Shown here: positions 1 to 7,560 of the stretch, one piece after another | How the letters are laid out: each line of letters starts with the position of its first letter | How positions within the stretch are numbered: the stretch's first letter is position 1 | Source: a virus | Virus record (IMG/VR): IMGVR_UViG_3300005664_000104 | Coordinates: 1 to 22,474 of that record | Reading direction: 5' to 3' (one strand) | Length of the DNA: 22,474 nucleotides | Notes under the pieces: generated by a model | What the model was told of the DNA's origin: nothing | Database searches by the model: none | What the model saw: only the letters and a program-made list of their open reading frames with translations | Program-made: the position numbers and the translations under genes

Positions 1-594
1 TACATTTAAGAAACAGAAATCTTCTTTAATTAAATCTAATTCTTTTTTAATTTCGCTTTCACCATCTAAAAATGGTAAATATTTATATATTTCTTCAATA
101 AATCCCTCTCCAATGATTTCTATAGGTTTTTCTACTTTAATTATACCTAGTGATTGTTGAGTATTATTATCCTTTTTCTCAAATTGAGAATTCATGAATG
201 TATCTTTAGAATGTTTAGACGGAACAATATTTAAATCCATCTTATTAATTCCTTCAATCCATTGTGGTGCGCAAACGTCCGTTTCTATTCCAGCAGTCCA
301 TCCAATATTATAACCGCCAATAGCTTGGAATTCGGTTGGTATTGTATGCCAAATCATGATATCAGGTTTATATGTTAGGTTTTCAGATAAGATATATTCA
401 CTTAAAAATCCCCAATCTTCTAAGTTATCTTTAATGAAACCTGAGGGTAAATTACCCCACCCACATGATATAATTTTTATATCGAATTTATCTTTATATA
501 ACTCTATTAATGACTTTGCTATACCACGCCCACAAGCGGGATATCCTCCATATACATCAATACTAGAGTATAATACTAATTTTGGTTTATTCAT
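1..594 (-). CDS. Glycosyltransferase, GT4-like, partial (C-terminus beyond window)
   Basis: The reading frame is open from an ATG at 594 to the window edge (198 codons), so only the N-terminal part is seen. It begins MNKPKLVLYSSIDVYGGYP, a first beta strand and loop as in a GT-B fold. Near residues 90-130 it has the stretch YNIGWTAGIETD, followed by APQWIEG and IVPSKHSK, a pattern typical of GT4 glycosyltransferases (donor-domain entry and the VPS-HSK turn). It starts 2 bp after the stop of the preceding glycosyltransferase, so the two are probably co-transcribed. The likely role is to glycosylate phage DNA, a virion protein or a host surface sugar; the sequence does not say which. The acceptor and the C-terminal sugar-nucleotide site are not visible. 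Confidence 0.8.
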   Translation of the reverse strand, partial: MNKPKLVLYSSIDVYGGYPACGRGIAKSLIELYKDKFDIKIISCGWGNLPSGFIKDNLEDWGFLSEYILSENLTYKPDIMIWHTIPTEFQAIGGYNIGWTAGIETDVCAPQWIEGINKMDLNIVPSKHSKDTFMNSQFEKKDNNTQQSLGIIKVEKPIEIIGEGFIEEIYKYLPFLDGESEIKKELDLIKEDFCFLNV

Positions 595-596
595 TT

Positions 597-2021
597 TTAA
601 TATACTAATGGGTGATTAATCTTATTTTCTTTAATTCCTTCAAATTTGATTAACTCAAATGATTTGCGTGGTTTCCATACTTTCAATGTTTCATCAATAC
701 CTTCAATCATATTCTTACACATATTTTTTGCGGACATCATAGATTCATCTGATTTGGCCCATTCTCTACCTTTTAATCCTTTGAATTTGCGTTCTTCTGG
801 ATGAAGGCTGTATACTTCTTCAATAGCTTTAGTTAAATCACGGAAATCTAAATGAGTATCCCAAATATATGGTGTTGCTGGTGAACCTACTAATGATAAG
901 TTTGAAGGGAATACAGGTACTGCCCACTCTCCATGTTTTTTATATCTTCCGAAATGGTTTGATTGAAATTTACTATCAAATTCAATCCATTTTCCATTTT
1001 GTCCAACAAATCTCATTTGATCTTGCATTCCACCAGTAACGTTAGCTATAATCATTTTGCCAGCCATCATAGATTCTGTTAAACTCAATCCCCACCCCTC
1101 ATTTGATGAAGGCAAAACAGTTACATCAGCTATATTATATAGTTGATTCATACCCGCATCGTCTAACTTTTTATGAGTAAAATATACGTTAGATTTTTTA
1201 CCAAACAACATTTCTCTTACTGCTCCTAAATCTGTACCATTATTATCAACAACATCAGTATGAAGTAATAATGCTGTGTTACGTTGTTGATCAGGAGTTA
1301 ATTTATCTTGGAATAATTTCCAAGCAGCCATAAGATCTGATGGGCATTTTCTTCGAATATTTCTTGAATTAAATAATGCAACAAATTGTGGGACATTACC
1401 ATTGAAGTATTCGGTTTTTGTTTTGTTAATTAGTTCTAAATCTTCTATTGGATAAAACTTATTTTCATTAATTCCATGAGGGATATATCTAAGTGTTTTA
1501 TTTTTAGCTAAATCTCCTAATACCATTTTATGGATATTATCAGTTTGTTTTGAAATACCAAACAATGAATCACAACTATCATAGGCTGCTTTATTCCATA
1601 ATGGAGTAGGTAATTCATCCCAAATAGAATAATACATTATAGGACATTGTTTACGAATTTCATTTTCTATACTAAATAACCATTGGTAAAAACGAGGGTC
1701 AGTAAAAATTAATACACCATCAGGTTTATCATTTTTTAATATATGTCTCATTAAATTTACGTCACCATAACCGTTAAAAGGATATAGAATAACTGAAGAG
1801 TCCTCATTACCAGACATTTTGTTAATCTGTTCAGAAACGTCGATTCTTTGTCCCGCGTTTGGGTGATCTATTCCTGCGGCGATGTTAATATAGTTGTATT
1901 TATGGGAAGTTCCTACTATGATTTCTCTAGCCATAGTTGCGATTCCCGAAAATAAAAAAGGATCATCTGCAATAAATAATATAGTTTTTCTTTGGTTTTT
2001 AGGTATGTAACCTTCTTTCAT
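597..2021 (-). CDS. Glycosyltransferase family 4-like protein
   Basis: This 474-residue protein has a GT-B architecture. The N-terminal half opens with KTILFIADDPFLFSGIATM (glycine-containing first loop). The C-terminal half contains YIPHGIN, an ALFNSRNIRRK stretch that fits the start of the donor domain, and the strong signature LPSSNEGWGLSLTESMMAG followed by IANVTGGMQDQM. The EGWGLSLTES segment corresponds to the E-x7-E region that binds the nucleotide sugar in GT4 enzymes. The length is normal for the family. The first 23 bp overlap the 3' end of the upstream HNH endonuclease gene, suggesting translational coupling or an endonuclease insertion at this start. A second glycosyltransferase follows at once. 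The substrate (DNA, tail protein or surface glycan) cannot be read from the sequence. Confidence 0.88.
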   Translation of the reverse strand: MKEGYIPKNQRKTILFIADDPFLFSGIATMAREIIVGTSHKYNYINIAAGIDHPNAGQRIDVSEQINKMSGNEDSSVILYPFNGYGDVNLMRHILKNDKPDGVLIFTDPRFYQWLFSIENEIRKQCPIMYYSIWDELPTPLWNKAAYDSCDSLFGISKQTDNIHKMVLGDLAKNKTLRYIPHGINENKFYPIEDLELINKTKTEYFNGNVPQFVALFNSRNIRRKCPSDLMAAWKLFQDKLTPDQQRNTALLLHTDVVDNNGTDLGAVREMLFGKKSNVYFTHKKLDDAGMNQLYNIADVTVLPSSNEGWGLSLTESMMAGKMIIANVTGGMQDQMRFVGQNGKWIEFDSKFQSNHFGRYKKHGEWAVPVFPSNLSLVGSPATPYIWDTHLDFRDLTKAIEEVYSLHPEERKFKGLKGREWAKSDESMMSAKNMCKNMIEGIDETLKVWKPRKSFELIKFEGIKENKINHPLVY

Positions 2022-2673
2022 AATTTATTTTATTAATTTTTATATAACGATTTGTATATGAGCATAGTGGTTGAAAATTAGTATAATGATTTAACCGGAT
2101 TATATCCTCTTCTGTTTTGGCACTTGATATTGGGATTATATGGTCTATATCCCAACCATAGTTTAATTCACCATTGTATAATCCTTGGTTTTCCCAAGTC
2201 ATCCAAGGTTCGAATTTCGATTCAAGATATTGTTTAAATTCTTCAAAGGTACAACCTAATATTTGATAACTTCTAGGATTTTTTGTAAATCCATTATTTC
2301 TAAAACTCGAGGATATTAAAGAAATAATTAGTCTTTTAGTTCTATATATAGTATCTTCTTGATATTTAATCCTTAATGATTGATTAATTTTATTTCTATT
2401 TTCAGATTTATATATTTTATTTTTAACCTTCCATAAATCTTTATTATTTTCGTAATTTTCTTTATCCTTTTGTTTATAATATTCAGGATTTAATAATTGA
2501 TGTTCTTTAACATTATTTCGAACTCTTTCTTTATTCTCAGGTTTAGATAAATAATTACTAAAAGCTTTACTACAACAGGACCTACAGCGAGAATTTAAAC
2601 CATCCTTCTTACTTTTATCATTAGAATAATTATCTAATGATTTAGGTTCATTACATTTTTTACACGTTTTCAT
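1999..2673 (-). CDS. HNH homing endonuclease (family copy 1)
   Basis: This 224-residue protein starts with a zinc-finger-like module MKTCKKC...CRSC (CxxC pairs near residues 4-7 and 30-33). A lysine/asparagine-rich helical linker follows, then ILGCTFEEFKQYLESKFEPW and the HNH core GWDIDHIIPISSA...LNHYTNFQPLC. The Asp-His pair, the Asn-His pair and the late Asn match the beta-beta-alpha metal site of HNH nucleases. The last 23 bp overlap the start of the downstream glycosyltransferase. Three relatives lie in this window (6927-7265, 11320-12066 and 20145-20777), with visible DNA-level similarity in the 3' halves. It is a free-standing mobile endonuclease, presumably cutting alleles that lack it. 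It is not inside a recognisable intron. Confidence 0.88.
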   Translation of the reverse strand: MKTCKKCNEPKSLDNYSNDKSKKDGLNSRCRSCCSKAFSNYLSKPENKERVRNNVKEHQLLNPEYYKQKDKENYENNKDLWKVKNKIYKSENRNKINQSLRIKYQEDTIYRTKRLIISLISSSFRNNGFTKNPRSYQILGCTFEEFKQYLESKFEPWMTWENQGLYNGELNYGWDIDHIIPISSAKTEEDIIRLNHYTNFQPLCSYTNRYIKINKINYERRLHT

Positions 2674-2678
2674 ATCAT

Positions 2679-2708
2679 GAATATATAACCTTTATTTTAC
2701 TAATCCAA
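2679..2708 (-). promoter_or_regulatory. Putative Bacteroidota-type promoter upstream of HNH copy 1
   Basis: On the minus strand TTG (2706-2708) is followed by 20 bp and TATATTC (2679-2685). This resembles the -33 TTG / -7 TAnnTTTG arrangement of Bacteroidota sigma factors. The spacing equals that of the site at 7531-7560. The -7 box sits only 6 bp from the ATG at 2673, so the transcript would be nearly leaderless, which lowers confidence. Confidence 0.35.
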
Positions 2709-2716
2709 ATTTATTT

Positions 2717-2896
2717 TTAAAATTCTAAATCATTAGTGTTGTGTAATTTTTTTCTAAATTCATCATCATTTAAATAGAGAAATATAGATCTATCTACTAA
2801 TTTTTGTAGTGAAAATTTGGATGACACACATTTAATTTTGAATTGATCAAAAGTATCAGGATTTACCTTAACGCTAGTTAAAATTTTAGGCTTCAT
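2717..2896 (-). CDS. Small ribbon-helix-helix-like protein
   Basis: This 59-residue frame starts at ATG 2896. The segment TSVKVNPDTFDQFKIKC (residues 7-23) has the alternating beta-strand pattern of a ribbon-helix-helix N-terminus. Two amphipathic helices follow, around SLQKLVDRSIFLYLNDDEFR. That order (strand, helix A, helix B) and the length fit an Arc/CopG/MetJ-type dimeric DNA-binding protein, most likely a transcriptional regulator. It lies 38 bp after the Cas4-like nuclease stop and 43 bp before the HNH gene. Its target is unknown. No cognate toxin lies next to it, so an antitoxin role is less likely than a phage regulator. The fold assignment comes from pattern only. Confidence 0.65.
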   Translation of the reverse strand: MKPKILTSVKVNPDTFDQFKIKCVSSKFSLQKLVDRSIFLYLNDDEFRKKLHNTNDLEF

Positions 2897-2934
2897 ATTT
2901 ATACGTTTTTTATTTTACGTATATAAATATATAA

Positions 2935-3912
2935 CTAAAAGATTTCGAATGGGGAAGGTTGTTTTTTAAATGGAGTACCTCGATTACAATGTTGGTCTAA
3001 ATCTTTATATGGACAGAACCCACAATTAAATTGTGATATTTCTTTTTTAAATTTAGTTTGTCTTATTACACCATGTTCATCAAAAGTTGAATTAGCAAAG
3101 TTTTCTAACATAGAATATGCTTTAACTATTTTACCTTTACCCGAAGCAGGAATAAATGATTGGAATCGTTTTTCAGGAAAATCACTATCTTCCTTAATTT
3201 TACGTTTTAATATTAAAAACTTAACCTCAATATTTTCTATAGGAAAGTTGAATTGTTCAGAGAATAATTTTTTATATAATAATAATTGAGCTAGTTTACC
3301 TTCATCTTTTTTAGCCTTATCATACCAAGCTTTAGTTGATGTTTTTAAATCTATTATTTCAATAGTATTGGTTGGTTCATGATATAAAACTAAATCTAAG
3401 AAACCATTATAAAATACATTCGGTAATATATTATGAGATATAGGTACTTCACATCCAACTAGATGCCATCCTTTTTTAGAGAAGTAACCACCTACTTTAT
3501 TTTTAAAATATTTTAAAATAGCAATACCATCTTCACAAAATTCATCCAATTCTTCAGGAGTTGAGAAATGTTTCTTGCCGTTTTTTTCATATTCATCTAA
3601 ATACAACGATTTAAGTTTTTGACGGAAAGTCATTATAAGATCTAGACGATCTGCAGCAGCTTTACTTTGTTCGTAATATATAGTAAGATATGATTGAATT
3701 AACTCATGACACGCAACCCCAAATATTAAATTAATGGATGGATCAGGAATTTTGATTTTATCACGATAACGAAGACCCCATCTATACGAACATTGTCCGA
3801 ATATAGTCATTTGTGAATGACTTATTATACTTTGGCAAGACCAATCTATTGGAGGTGGTTTATACGCTTTTACCTGTTTAATTATATCAGGAATTTTTTG
3901 AGTTTTAGCCAT
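2935..3912 (-). CDS. Cas4/RecB-like PD-(D/E)XK exonuclease with probable Fe-S cluster
   Basis: This 325-residue nuclease starts its domain with SHSQMTIFGQCSYRWGLRYR (Cys41), typical of RecB/AddB/Cas4 proteins. His69 and Glu70 in FGVACHELIQ give the upstream helix motif. GFLDLVLY (Asp173) and EIIDLKTSTKAW (Asp188, Lys190) give the PD-(D/E)XK metal site, and QLLLYKKL (Gln209, Tyr213) the QxxxY motif. Near the C-terminus CGFC and a cysteine at 309 (Cys297, Cys300, Cys309) combine with Cys41 into the one-plus-three pattern that holds a 4Fe-4S cluster in Cas4 and AddB. No cas1 or cas2 is present, so the role is probably DNA end processing in phage recombination, replication or host DNA breakdown. 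It is preceded by a 101-bp non-coding stretch. Confidence 0.85.
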   Translation of the reverse strand: MAKTQKIPDIIKQVKAYKPPPIDWSCQSIISHSQMTIFGQCSYRWGLRYRDKIKIPDPSINLIFGVACHELIQSYLTIYYEQSKAAADRLDLIMTFRQKLKSLYLDEYEKNGKKHFSTPEELDEFCEDGIAILKYFKNKVGGYFSKKGWHLVGCEVPISHNILPNVFYNGFLDLVLYHEPTNTIEIIDLKTSTKAWYDKAKKDEGKLAQLLLYKKLFSEQFNFPIENIEVKFLILKRKIKEDSDFPEKRFQSFIPASGKGKIVKAYSMLENFANSTFDEHGVIRQTKFKKEISQFNCGFCPYKDLDQHCNRGTPFKKQPSPFEIF

Positions 3913-4013
3913 ATTTTATTTGGAGATTTAAGTTAACCTAACAGACGATCTTAATGGGTATTTCGAGGTTACTGGTTTGTTAACACTACTATTAACCTTT
4001 TTTCGTATCTCCT
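3913..4013 (-). other. Non-coding leader with possible three-way-junction fold
   Basis: These 101 bp lie between the 105-residue gene and the Cas4-like gene and contain no credible ORF. On the minus strand GGAGAT (4007-4012) can pair with ATCTCC (3922-3927). Inside lie GTTAA/TTAAC (3979-3983 with 3992-3996) and TAACCT/AGGTTA (3934-3939 with 3966-3971). Together they could form a three-way junction whose closing stem ends just before the cas4-like start codon. The stems are only 5-6 bp in AT-rich DNA, so this is tentative. An AAGGAG near 4008-4013 precedes no ATG. Confidence 0.3.
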
Positions 4014-4331
4014 TTATAGTTTTAAAAATTTAAAATTTACTGAATTAAAATCAACTCCAGGTCGTTCAACTAATTCAAGTGTACTACTTGATCTACCAAC
4101 ATTCATTGATTTTAGAGTGAATGGAGTATTAATAGACATTCCATTTTTATATAATTTATGGCTATCAGATTCATATCCATTATGCCAAGTTTCTCTTGTA
4201 ATAATTAATTTAATTTCGTTTTCTTGAAGAAATTGATAATCTTCCGGTCCATTTTCTCCCATTCCAAAGTAATTCATTCGGAAATAAATCCCCATTACTT
4301 TTTCTTCTAATAAATCGTCTATTTCTAACAT
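4014..4331 (-). CDS. Hypothetical phage protein (105 aa)
   Basis: I do not recognise this family. The protein is acidic at the N-terminus (MLEIDDLLEEKV). It then shows alternating hydrophobic stretches (GIYFRMNYFGM, IKLIITRETW, STLELVERP) that suggest a mostly beta fold. There is no membrane segment, signal peptide or cysteine cluster. The start overlaps the end of the upstream 99-residue gene by 7 bp, which places it at the 3' end of the clamp-loader operon. It is the last gene before a 101-bp non-coding stretch. Position and frame integrity support a real gene; the function is unknown. Confidence 0.7.
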   Translation of the reverse strand: MLEIDDLLEEKVMGIYFRMNYFGMGENGPEDYQFLQENEIKLIITRETWHNGYESDSHKLYKNGMSINTPFTLKSMNVGRSSSTLELVERPGVDFNSVNFKFLKL

Positions 4332-4624
4332 TTTTCAGAAATTTTATATTTTTTAGATAATTCTTTAGCAAATTGGTCTGCGTCTATAGGTTTAGGATAA
4401 ATTCCATCTGGTCTCCATGATTCCCATTGATAGTTCCAATTTCGGAATTCTTCAACTAAATCCCCCATTAAAGTTTCATCACTTTTTACAAAATATTCAT
4501 CTAATATGTCTTCTTCGAAGTTATCTTGTGTAGTAGTTTGATGAAAGAAACCTATTCCCGAACGATCACTAACTTCAATGTTAATATCATTTAATTCTTC
4601 ATATTTTTTTCTAGAATCACCCAT
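4325..4624 (-). CDS. Hypothetical acidic phage protein (99 aa)
   Basis: This is an unrecognised, strongly acidic protein. The middle part (DNFEEDILDEYFVKSDETLMGDLVEEF, described here only by character) is rich in Asp and Glu. The C-terminal part is more helical and basic (FAKELSKKYKIS). Its ATG overlaps the stop of the gp62-like gene as TAATG, so translation is probably coupled to the clamp-loader small subunit. Its 3' end overlaps the next gene by 7 bp. No catalytic motif is visible. The operon position suggests a replication-associated accessory protein, but that is only inference. Confidence 0.7.
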   Translation of the reverse strand: MGDSRKKYEELNDINIEVSDRSGIGFFHQTTTQDNFEEDILDEYFVKSDETLMGDLVEEFRNWNYQWESWRPDGIYPKPIDADQFAKELSKKYKISEKC

Positions 4625-5031
4625 TATTTTAGTAATTTAGTTATTTCTTTTTCGGATAAACCCGTTTGTTGTAATATTTTAATAATTTTTGGTTCATCCA
4701 ACACACATAAACCGTCTAAAACCTCGCGGGAACTAATTGAATAATACGCAGCCAATTTATCTATGACGTCCTTGCTATACTCTTTTTTCTTCGCTTTAAT
4801 CCATTGAAACCAACGTTTCTTTTTTGGTAAGTTAGTTAAAAAGAAATTATAATGGTCGCGATTAGGTACCTGCTGCTTCTGTACCTCATTAACTATTTCA
4901 ATCAAAGTTGGATCCATACTTAGCCATAGATTGGTTATAAAAGGGAGGTATGTTTTCTGTTCATCCTTGGAAAATGAATTCCAAGGAGTTTTAAGAACAG
5001 TAAAATGATTAATCCAATCTCCAGGACTCAT
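4624..5031 (-). CDS. 62: T4 gp62-like clamp loader small subunit
   Basis: This 135-residue protein matches the short form of the T4-like clamp loader small subunit, as in marine T4-like phages. Signs are an N-terminal DWINHFTVLK segment, a conserved TYLPFITNLWLSMDP block, then HYNFFLTNLPKKKRWFQWIK (aromatic and basic). A C-terminal helical part follows in which YYSISSREVLDGL precedes a short helix ending in LSEKEITKLLK. It should form the gp44/gp62 complex that loads the sliding clamp. In T4 the two subunits are adjacent, but here three genes separate them. The overlap with the upstream 79-residue gene is ATGA and with the downstream gene TAATG. The assignment rests on remembered family pattern and the nearby gp44 homologue. 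Confidence 0.8.
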   Translation of the reverse strand: MSPGDWINHFTVLKTPWNSFSKDEQKTYLPFITNLWLSMDPTLIEIVNEVQKQQVPNRDHYNFFLTNLPKKKRWFQWIKAKKKEYSKDVIDKLAAYYSISSREVLDGLCVLDEPKIIKILQQTGLSEKEITKLLK

Positions 5032-5267
5032 ACTAATTTACTTTCTAATATTGATAATATACTATTCCAATATGAATATCGATTATGCCATTCAGCACTA
5101 TAACCGTTGGATGAAATATATAGAGCCTCTTTAGCTAATTCAATAGCACTTAAAGTTTTTAATTTTTCAACCTGTTCATATTCTAATCCCCATATATTAT
5201 CATATAAGGGTTCGAATCTAGATCTTATTTCCTCGGCTCGTTCTTCTTTAGTTAATTTATTCTTCAT
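5028..5267 (-). CDS. Hypothetical helical phage protein (79 aa)
   Basis: This is an unrecognised small protein. It is mostly helical by composition, with a charged N-terminus (LTKEERAEEIRSRFEPLYD), a central LKTLSAIELAKEALYISS helix and a C-terminal LSILESKLV. No catalytic residues, cysteines or membrane segment stand out. It overlaps the preceding 77-residue gene by 11 bp and the gp62-like gene by 4 bp (ATGA), so it belongs to the clamp-loader operon. Function is unknown. Confidence 0.68.
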   Translation of the reverse strand: MKNKLTKEERAEEIRSRFEPLYDNIWGLEYEQVEKLKTLSAIELAKEALYISSNGYSAEWHNRYSYWNSILSILESKLV

Positions 5268-5490
5268 CTCCTAACATTCCTATTAATTCCGTAGGTAAAC
5301 CCTCTTTGCAGATCTTACCAGTTTCAGGACAATAGAAAATATCGATAGGAATTATAGCATCACGATCTCCCCCTGTCAAAAAACGGGATGCTTTACGTAA
5401 TAGTACACCTTGATGCCAAATTTTTCCACCTGATGGAGTTAATATCTCGGTTGTTTTTCTAATATCTAACGGTTGTGTTTGTTTTTCCAT
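5257..5490 (-). CDS. Hypothetical phage protein with CPETGKIC motif (77 aa)
   Basis: This is a small protein I cannot name. Its visible features are a PSGGKIW turn, two basic residues in LLRKASRF, and a CPETGKIC sequence (two Cys six residues apart, residues 54-61) that looks like half of a zinc knuckle. No second cysteine pair is present, so metal binding would need a partner or dimer. It starts 2 bp after the DUF262 gene and overlaps the next gene by 11 bp, fixing it in the clamp-loader operon. Function is unknown. Confidence 0.66.
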   Translation of the reverse strand: MEKQTQPLDIRKTTEILTPSGGKIWHQGVLLRKASRFLTGGDRDAIIPIDIFYCPETGKICKEGLPTELIGMLGDEE

Positions 5491-5492
5491 TT

Positions 5493-6053
5493 TTATTTAT
5501 CTTTTAATTTTTCAAGGTGATCTAAATCTTGTGATGTTCCAGCAAAGTTAACTAATTCAAACCAAGATATAAGTTGGTCATCTGATAATTTAGTATCAGG
5601 ATATTCATAAACAACATTAAATAATAATGAATAATCAATAACTCTATATTGAGCCATATCATCTAAGTCATTATAAAAATATTCTACCCCATCGACTAAT
5701 AATCCAAATTCTCCTTTATAAAATTCTTCAATAGTTTTTAAACGTTGCTTACCATCAATAATTTTATAAGTTGTAACTCTATCTTTATGTGATAATGAGT
5801 CATCTTGGTACACAACTATTGCAAAGTTTGGAATTTGAAGTTCTTTCATTAATGAAACAATTAGTGAACGTTTTTGTTCAATTGTCCACACAAAATCTCT
5901 TTGAAGATTTTTACCATTTGATAATTTAATATCATAATCTATAACATATCTATATTTTGGATCAAAAAGCCTTCTGGCAGAATGACTTGTAGCAGATTGT
6001 ATGTTAAGTTTATATTTTGGTTCAAATGCTTTAGTTGATAATTTGTTTTTCAT
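5493..6053 (-). CDS. Free-standing DUF262 (GmrSD N-terminal/ParB-like) protein
   Basis: This 186-residue protein carries the DUF262 pattern. A LQRDFVWTIEQKRSLIVSLM block (R-x-F-x-W then K-x-LI-S) starts near residue 50. An IPNFAIVVY strand follows, then the hallmark YKIIDGKQRLKTIEEFYKG, equivalent to DGxQR. In GmrSD-type restriction systems this domain (the GmrS part) binds and hydrolyses nucleotides and is paired with an HNH DUF1524 domain. Here the HNH half is absent and the protein ends soon after the domain. It lies between the gp44-like and gp62-like clamp-loader genes, 2 bp after gp44, with the AGTTATG start context. Possible roles are a replication accessory, a decoy or antagonist of GmrSD, or superinfection exclusion; none can be chosen from sequence. 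Confidence 0.78.
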   Translation of the reverse strand: MKNKLSTKAFEPKYKLNIQSATSHSARRLFDPKYRYVIDYDIKLSNGKNLQRDFVWTIEQKRSLIVSLMKELQIPNFAIVVYQDDSLSHKDRVTTYKIIDGKQRLKTIEEFYKGEFGLLVDGVEYFYNDLDDMAQYRVIDYSLLFNVVYEYPDTKLSDDQLISWFELVNFAGTSQDLDHLEKLKDK

Positions 6054-6055
6054 AA

Positions 6056-6961
6056 CTATTTATTATTTATAATTCTTGAACAAAGACCTAGAAAACATAT
6101 TTGTTTATCTGGACTAGTAGTACTTTGGAATGCGCTTTCTGCAATATACCAAGGATCAATTGAATTATTTGACCAATCATCTAAACGTTCCGATAGAAGT
6201 ACGTATAATTCTGTATAGTCACGAAGTTGAAGATCAATTACTATTTTTCTTATTTTATTTAGATTTTTTGATTTAAGGTATCCAATTAATTCATCACTTA
6301 CTTTGCTTATATTTGAAGATGAATCAGTAACAATCAATTCGCCTGATTTAGAAAATGATTGTAATTTGATTAATGTTTGACGATTATCAGGATAGCAAAT
6401 ATTTACCACTTTAGCTATGTCTTTTAAATCGTATTTTATTTGTTCTTGTTCAAGAATATCTTTACATTTTTTAGCTAGTTCTTGTTTTGTAGGAGGGTGT
6501 AATTCATATCTCTCTAATCTAGATTGAATCGGTTCCAACATTCTTTCGAAATAGTTACAAGTAAATATAAAACGAGTATTTAATGAAAATGTTTCAATTG
6601 TATTACGTAATGCGGATTGAGCATTTGCTGTAAGGAAATCTGCTTCATCTAATATAATAATTTTAACAGGTTTAAATGATGCAGATGAAGCAAATGAATT
6701 TACTTTTTCACGAATAGTTTCGATACCATTTTCACTTGATGCATTTATATACAGAGAATCGCAATCAATACAGTTTACTATCAACTTAGCACTCGTAGTT
6801 TTACCACAACCAGCTTTACCACTAAGAATTATATTGGGTATTGTTCCTTCTTGTATCCACCTTTCTAAATCTTTTCTATAATTTTCATTACCTATATAGC
6901 CATCCAGAGTGTTAGGACGATAACGTTCAGTCCAGAGATAATGCATTGGGTTCATTTCCAT
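6056..6961 (-). CDS. 44: T4 gp44/RFC-like clamp loader ATPase
   Basis: This is a 301-residue AAA+ ATPase. [15 protein letters not shown] (residues 10-24) is the usual clamp-loader N-terminus. GKAGCGKTT (48-56) is Walker A and IIILDEADF (101-109) Walker B. FIFTCNY carries sensor 1, and [11 protein letters not shown] contains the Ser-Arg (SRC-like) arginine finger. The length is close to T4 gp44. It should act with the gp62-like protein (4624-5031) to open the gp45-like clamp (10146-10868) onto primed DNA. The annotated ATG at 6961 lies inside the 3' end of an HNH remnant. Two in-frame ATGs follow (residues 3 and 6), and the domain begins right after the second, so the true start could be 6946. 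Confidence 0.93.
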   Translation of the reverse strand: MEMNPMHYLWTERYRPNTLDGYIGNENYRKDLERWIQEGTIPNIILSGKAGCGKTTSAKLIVNCIDCDSLYINASSENGIETIREKVNSFASSASFKPVKIIILDEADFLTANAQSALRNTIETFSLNTRFIFTCNYFERMLEPIQSRLERYELHPPTKQELAKKCKDILEQEQIKYDLKDIAKVVNICYPDNRQTLIKLQSFSKSGELIVTDSSSNISKVSDELIGYLKSKNLNKIRKIVIDLQLRDYTELYVLLSERLDDWSNNSIDPWYIAESAFQSTTSPDKQICFLGLCSRIINNK

Positions 6962-7142
6962 AATCTAATTTATCTTTTTTAATATCACGATTTACTTTAC
7001 TACATAATGGTTGAAGGTTTGTGTAATGATTTAATCTTATTACATCTTCAATACTTTTAGCTTCACTAATAGGTATTTTATGATCAATATCCCAATCAAA
7101 ATTTAATTCGCCATTATATTTACCTTTATTATCCCAAGTCAT
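6927..7142 (-). CDS. Truncated HNH homing endonuclease remnant (family copy 2)
   Basis: This 71-residue frame holds only the HNH core: [14 protein letters not shown], then [20 protein letters not shown]. The catalytic Asp-His and Asn-His residues are intact. The frame stays open upstream of the ATG to a stop at 7266-7268, and that stretch still reads TYEILGCTFEEF and NKFEPW as in the complete copies. The zinc-finger N-terminus and linker are lost and the remnant begins inside the end of the 96-residue gene. Its 3' end overlaps the gp44-like start by 35 bp. It may be a decaying endonuclease or may still be made as a mini-HNH protein. Confidence 0.6.
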   Translation of the reverse strand: MTWDNKGKYNGELNFDWDIDHKIPISEAKSIEDVIRLNHYTNLQPLCSKVNRDIKKDKLDYGNEPNALSLD

Positions 7143-7212
7143 CCAAGGTTCAAATTTATTCTCTAAATATACGAAGAATTCTTCAAAAGTACAACCTAAT
7201 ATTTCATAAGTT

Positions 7213-7503
7213 CTACAATTCTTTTGAAGTAAGTAATCTATGATATCTTTGACCTTCGTAACCTTTTAAATAGTTATTAAAGTAATCAGCAAAGTCTTCT
7301 TTATTGTTGAATTTTTTATGTTCATAATAAAAACCTTGCCAAGTCAATCCAACTATAAAAGATAATCTTTTTTCTTGTATAAATTCCCAATTCTTATTAT
7401 TAATAGTTCCATTTTGGATACTACCATCAGAATTACAATCCATTTGAATAATAAATTTACCCGTAAAATTTTGTACTTCTTCTGGTGTTATTTGCATTTT
7501 CAT
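7213..7503 (-). CDS. Hypothetical phage protein (96 aa)
   Basis: This is an unrecognised protein with strands FIIQMDC and FIVGLTWQGFYYEHKKF and a C-terminal helical segment (KEDFADYFNNYLKGY). There is no obvious catalytic or metal site. It is the first gene after the groEL terminator, has its own promoter-like site 28 bp upstream, and uses the AGTTATG start context, so the start at 7503 looks right. Methionine 3 is an alternative. Its last codons lie within the open frame of the HNH remnant, suggesting that the endonuclease insertion, or its decay, ended here. Confidence 0.68.
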   Translation of the reverse strand: MKMQITPEEVQNFTGKFIIQMDCNSDGSIQNGTINNKNWEFIQEKRLSFIVGLTWQGFYYEHKKFNNKEDFADYFNNYLKGYEGQRYHRLLTSKEL

Positions 7504-7530
7504 AACTTATTTATTTTAAATTTATATTAT

Positions 7531-7560
7531 GAATATACGAACTTTTTTCGAGAAAAACAA
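7531..7560 (-). promoter_or_regulatory. Bacteroidota-type promoter before the clamp-loader operon
   Basis: On the minus strand TTG (7558-7560) is followed by exactly 20 bp and TATATTC (7531-7537), 28 bp before the ATG at 7503. The site directly follows the groEL terminator, so a terminator-promoter junction separates the two operons. The core TTCGTATATT is shared with sites at 15182, 16158 and 18401. Confidence 0.6.

Noticed and set aside
356-619. An 87-codon open frame on the plus strand
   Set aside because: It lies antisense to the partial glycosyltransferase at 1-594, which has clear GT motifs in the minus-strand frame.
5205-5225. tRNA T-arm-like GGTTCGAATC on the plus strand
   Set aside because: It lies inside the 79-residue gene (FEP codons) with no acceptor, D or anticodon stem around it. 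Similar strings at 2210 and 11519 encode FEPWM in HNH proteins.
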